From assembly GCA_033794685.1 (NCBI GenBank), contig JARAYZ010000008.1: DNA of 64,000 bases, one strand, 5' to 3'. Below the pieces are notes generated by a model. The model was given only the letters and a program-made list of their open reading frames with translations. It was not told where the DNA came from and did no database searches. The stretch comes from Lentzea sp033794685. GTDB lineage: Bacteria; Actinomycetota; Actinomycetes; Mycobacteriales; Pseudonocardiaceae. Each line of letters begins with the position of its first letter. Within the stretch, counting starts at the first letter, position 1. The position numbers were made by a program, and so were the translations under genes. Positions 62,938 to 64,000 of this stretch are shown one piece after another.

Positions 62938-63885
62938 ATGGCAGTTCTGCTGGACACGGCGACGATTCCGTTGCGGGACAGGCGGGACGCGCTGATCACG
63001 ACGTTGCGCGACGCGTCGGGTACCTCACGGGTGGAGCCGGCGGACGACGAGCCGGTGCGCGCACGGATCGACCTCTGGTCCTTCGGCACCGCGTCGATCC
63101 TGCGCGCGGACTCGAACGGGTTCGCCAACATTGGCACCACGAGGTCCTCGCGCTCGGCATCGGGTGAGCACATAGCCATCGGCGTGCACGAGACCGGCGT
63201 GGCCCACTACGAGGTGGGCGCCACCGCCCACACGGTGCGGGCAGGCGAGATCCTGGTGGTGGACGTCGGCCGGCCGTTCTCCTTCGGGTGGAGGGGCCGC
63301 GGCGCCGCGCTGTCCCTCAACACCTCGGCCGAGCACCTCGCGCTGCCCGCCGACCTGGTCAGGAGGGCGGGCCCGCGGCTGAGATCGAGCCCGTTGTTCG
63401 AGCTGTTCAGCCGCCACATCCTGGACATCACCCGTAACGCCGACCTGCTCAGCCCTGGCCCGGCCGCCGAGATGCTGGGGGCGGCGAGCATTGAACTGGC
63501 CCGCGCCCTCATCGCCACGGCGGCCGACAACGCGGCGGGTGCCCGTGACGTCCTCGAACAGACCCTGGTCGTCCAGGTCCGCGCGTACGTGCGTCAGCAC
63601 CTGCGCGATCCCGATCTCAGTCCGGGCACCATCGCCACCGCGCTGGCCTTGTCGCCTCGGCACCTGCACCGCGTCTGCGCGAACGCCAACCTGCGCCTGG
63701 AACAGTGGATCATCGCCAGCCGGCTAGACCACGCGAAGGCGGAGCTCGTCCACCCCAGTTCGCGGCACCGTTCGATCGCCACGGTCGCCCGGAGTTGGGG
63801 TTTCAAGGACCCGACTCATTTCGCGCGCCGGTTCCGGATCGCCTTCGGCATGCTGCCCAACGAGTGGCGGCGGAGCTGCGACTGA
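62938..63885 (+). CDS. AraC family transcriptional regulator (AraC-binding-like N-domain)
   Basis: 315 residues; GGGGGAGG lies 5 bases before the ATG. N-terminal cupin-like ligand domain (VHETGVAHYEVGATAHTVRAGEILVVDVGRPFSFGW) and C-terminal two-helix HTH (LSPGTIATALALSPRHLHRVCANANLRLEQWIIASRLDHAKAEL; HRSIATVARSWGFKDPTHFARRFRIAFGMLPNEWRR). Divergent from the hydrolase/MBL operon it likely controls; the inducer is unknown. Confidence 0.92.
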   Translation: MAVLLDTATIPLRDRRDALITTLRDASGTSRVEPADDEPVRARIDLWSFGTASILRADSNGFANIGTTRSSRSASGEHIAIGVHETGVAHYEVGATAHTVRAGEILVVDVGRPFSFGWRGRGAALSLNTSAEHLALPADLVRRAGPRLRSSPLFELFSRHILDITRNADLLSPGPAAEMLGAASIELARALIATAADNAAGARDVLEQTLVVQVRAYVRQHLRDPDLSPGTIATALALSPRHLHRVCANANLRLEQWIIASRLDHAKAELVHPSSRHRSIATVARSWGFKDPTHFARRFRIAFGMLPNEWRRSCD

Positions 63886-63901
63886 TCTTCCCGTGAACAG
63901 T

Positions 63902-63945
63902 AAAAAGCCCTGCGGGGAGCGCTTGTGGCGCTCAACCCGCAGGGC
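63902..63945 (-). terminator. Ribosomal RNA operon terminator
   Basis: On the minus strand: stem GCCCTGCGGG/CCCGCAGGGC with nested GAGCGC/GCGCTC and loop CACAA, followed by TTTTTA. It lies directly after the 5S rRNA 3' end and before the convergent AraC gene. Confidence 0.9.
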
Positions 63946-63952
63946 AAATTAT

Positions 63953-64000
63953 GTTCGGCGGCGACCTACTCTCCCACACCGTAACCAGTGCAGTACCATC
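63953..64000 (-). rRNA. 5S ribosomal RNA, 3' part (truncated by window)
   Basis: The minus strand reads GATGGTACTGCACTGGTTAC then GGTGTGGGAGAGTAGGTCGC then CGCCGAAC, the conserved 3' half of actinobacterial 5S rRNA (helix IV/V and the strand that closes helix I). The 5' half, the 23S and the 16S genes lie beyond the right edge. Confidence 0.92.

Noticed and set aside
1..64000. tRNA genes, CRISPR arrays, insertion sequences or prophage
   Set aside because: No tRNA T-loop/acceptor pattern in any intergenic region, no regularly spaced repeats, no transposase or phage gene.

Overview
The window is a GC-rich, densely packed chromosomal segment from a filamentous actinomycete, most likely of the order Pseudonocardiales (Lentzea/Saccharothrix/Amycolatopsis-like). 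The evidence is the strong third-position G/C bias, many GTG starts and 4-bp ATGA/GTGA overlaps, DUF5753/DUF397 regulators, a 6C RNA, a DasR-type chitinase operator and a gene order that matches a conserved actinobacterial backbone. That order (dgt, glyS, arsR/zur, uppS, recO, era, deaminase-like, corC-like, ybeY, phoH, rsmE, dnaJ, hrcA, hemW, sulfite reductase/cysH, lepA) is the one I recall from Mycobacterium. There is no IS element, prophage, CRISPR array or tRNA. The genus is inference, not proof.

Left part (1-10 kb): two methyltransferase genes (one with an inserted Ig-like domain), an AhpD-like protein, an orphan DUF5753 protein, then an operon YdcF-dgt-small protein-serpin. A peptidase E gene and a secreted serine hydrolase follow on the plus strand; the hydrolase carries a 19-bp perfect AT-rich inverted repeat inside its coding sequence. 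Three polytopic membrane proteins of unknown function come next, two of them visibly related.

Centre-left (10-31 kb): housekeeping genes. glyS; a zinc-regulator pair (ArsR family plus Zur); a TPR protein with an apparent ATC start; a permease/TIGR03943 pair; and the long minus-strand run uppS-recO-era-(degenerate deaminase)-corC-like-ybeY-phoH. Then HIT, TetR and hydrolase genes, a 6C small RNA, and hrcA-dnaJ-rsmE. hemW closes the block.

Sulfur assimilation operon (31.1-39.7 kb, plus strand): a cysteine-ending leader peptide, mutually exclusive hairpins and a hairpin that pairs with the ribosome-binding site precede ferredoxin sulfite reductase, a 52-residue zinc-ribbon protein, cysH, cysD, cysN, a sulfonate-type ABC transporter and a sirohydrochlorin chelatase. 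The chelatase would supply iron for the reductase's siroheme, so import, activation, reduction and cofactor supply are together.

Right part (39.7-64 kb): more accessory genes. A secreted protein behind a palindrome-loaded promoter; a MarR/DJ-1 operon with twin operators facing an enoyl-CoA hydratase; a small membrane protein-guanyl RNase-barstar operon; an amino-acid permease whose start lies in the loop of a 12-bp inverted repeat; tandem DUF885 genes; nitronate monooxygenase; a GH18 chitinase with a DasR-like site; a small alarmone-hydrolase-like protein; lepA; a PemK-like protein facing a DUF397/DUF5753 pair; and the conserved trio transglutaminase, alpha-E and circularly permuted ATP-grasp. 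The window ends with an AraC regulator and the 3' end of a 5S rRNA with its terminator, so a ribosomal RNA operon lies just beyond the right edge on the minus strand.
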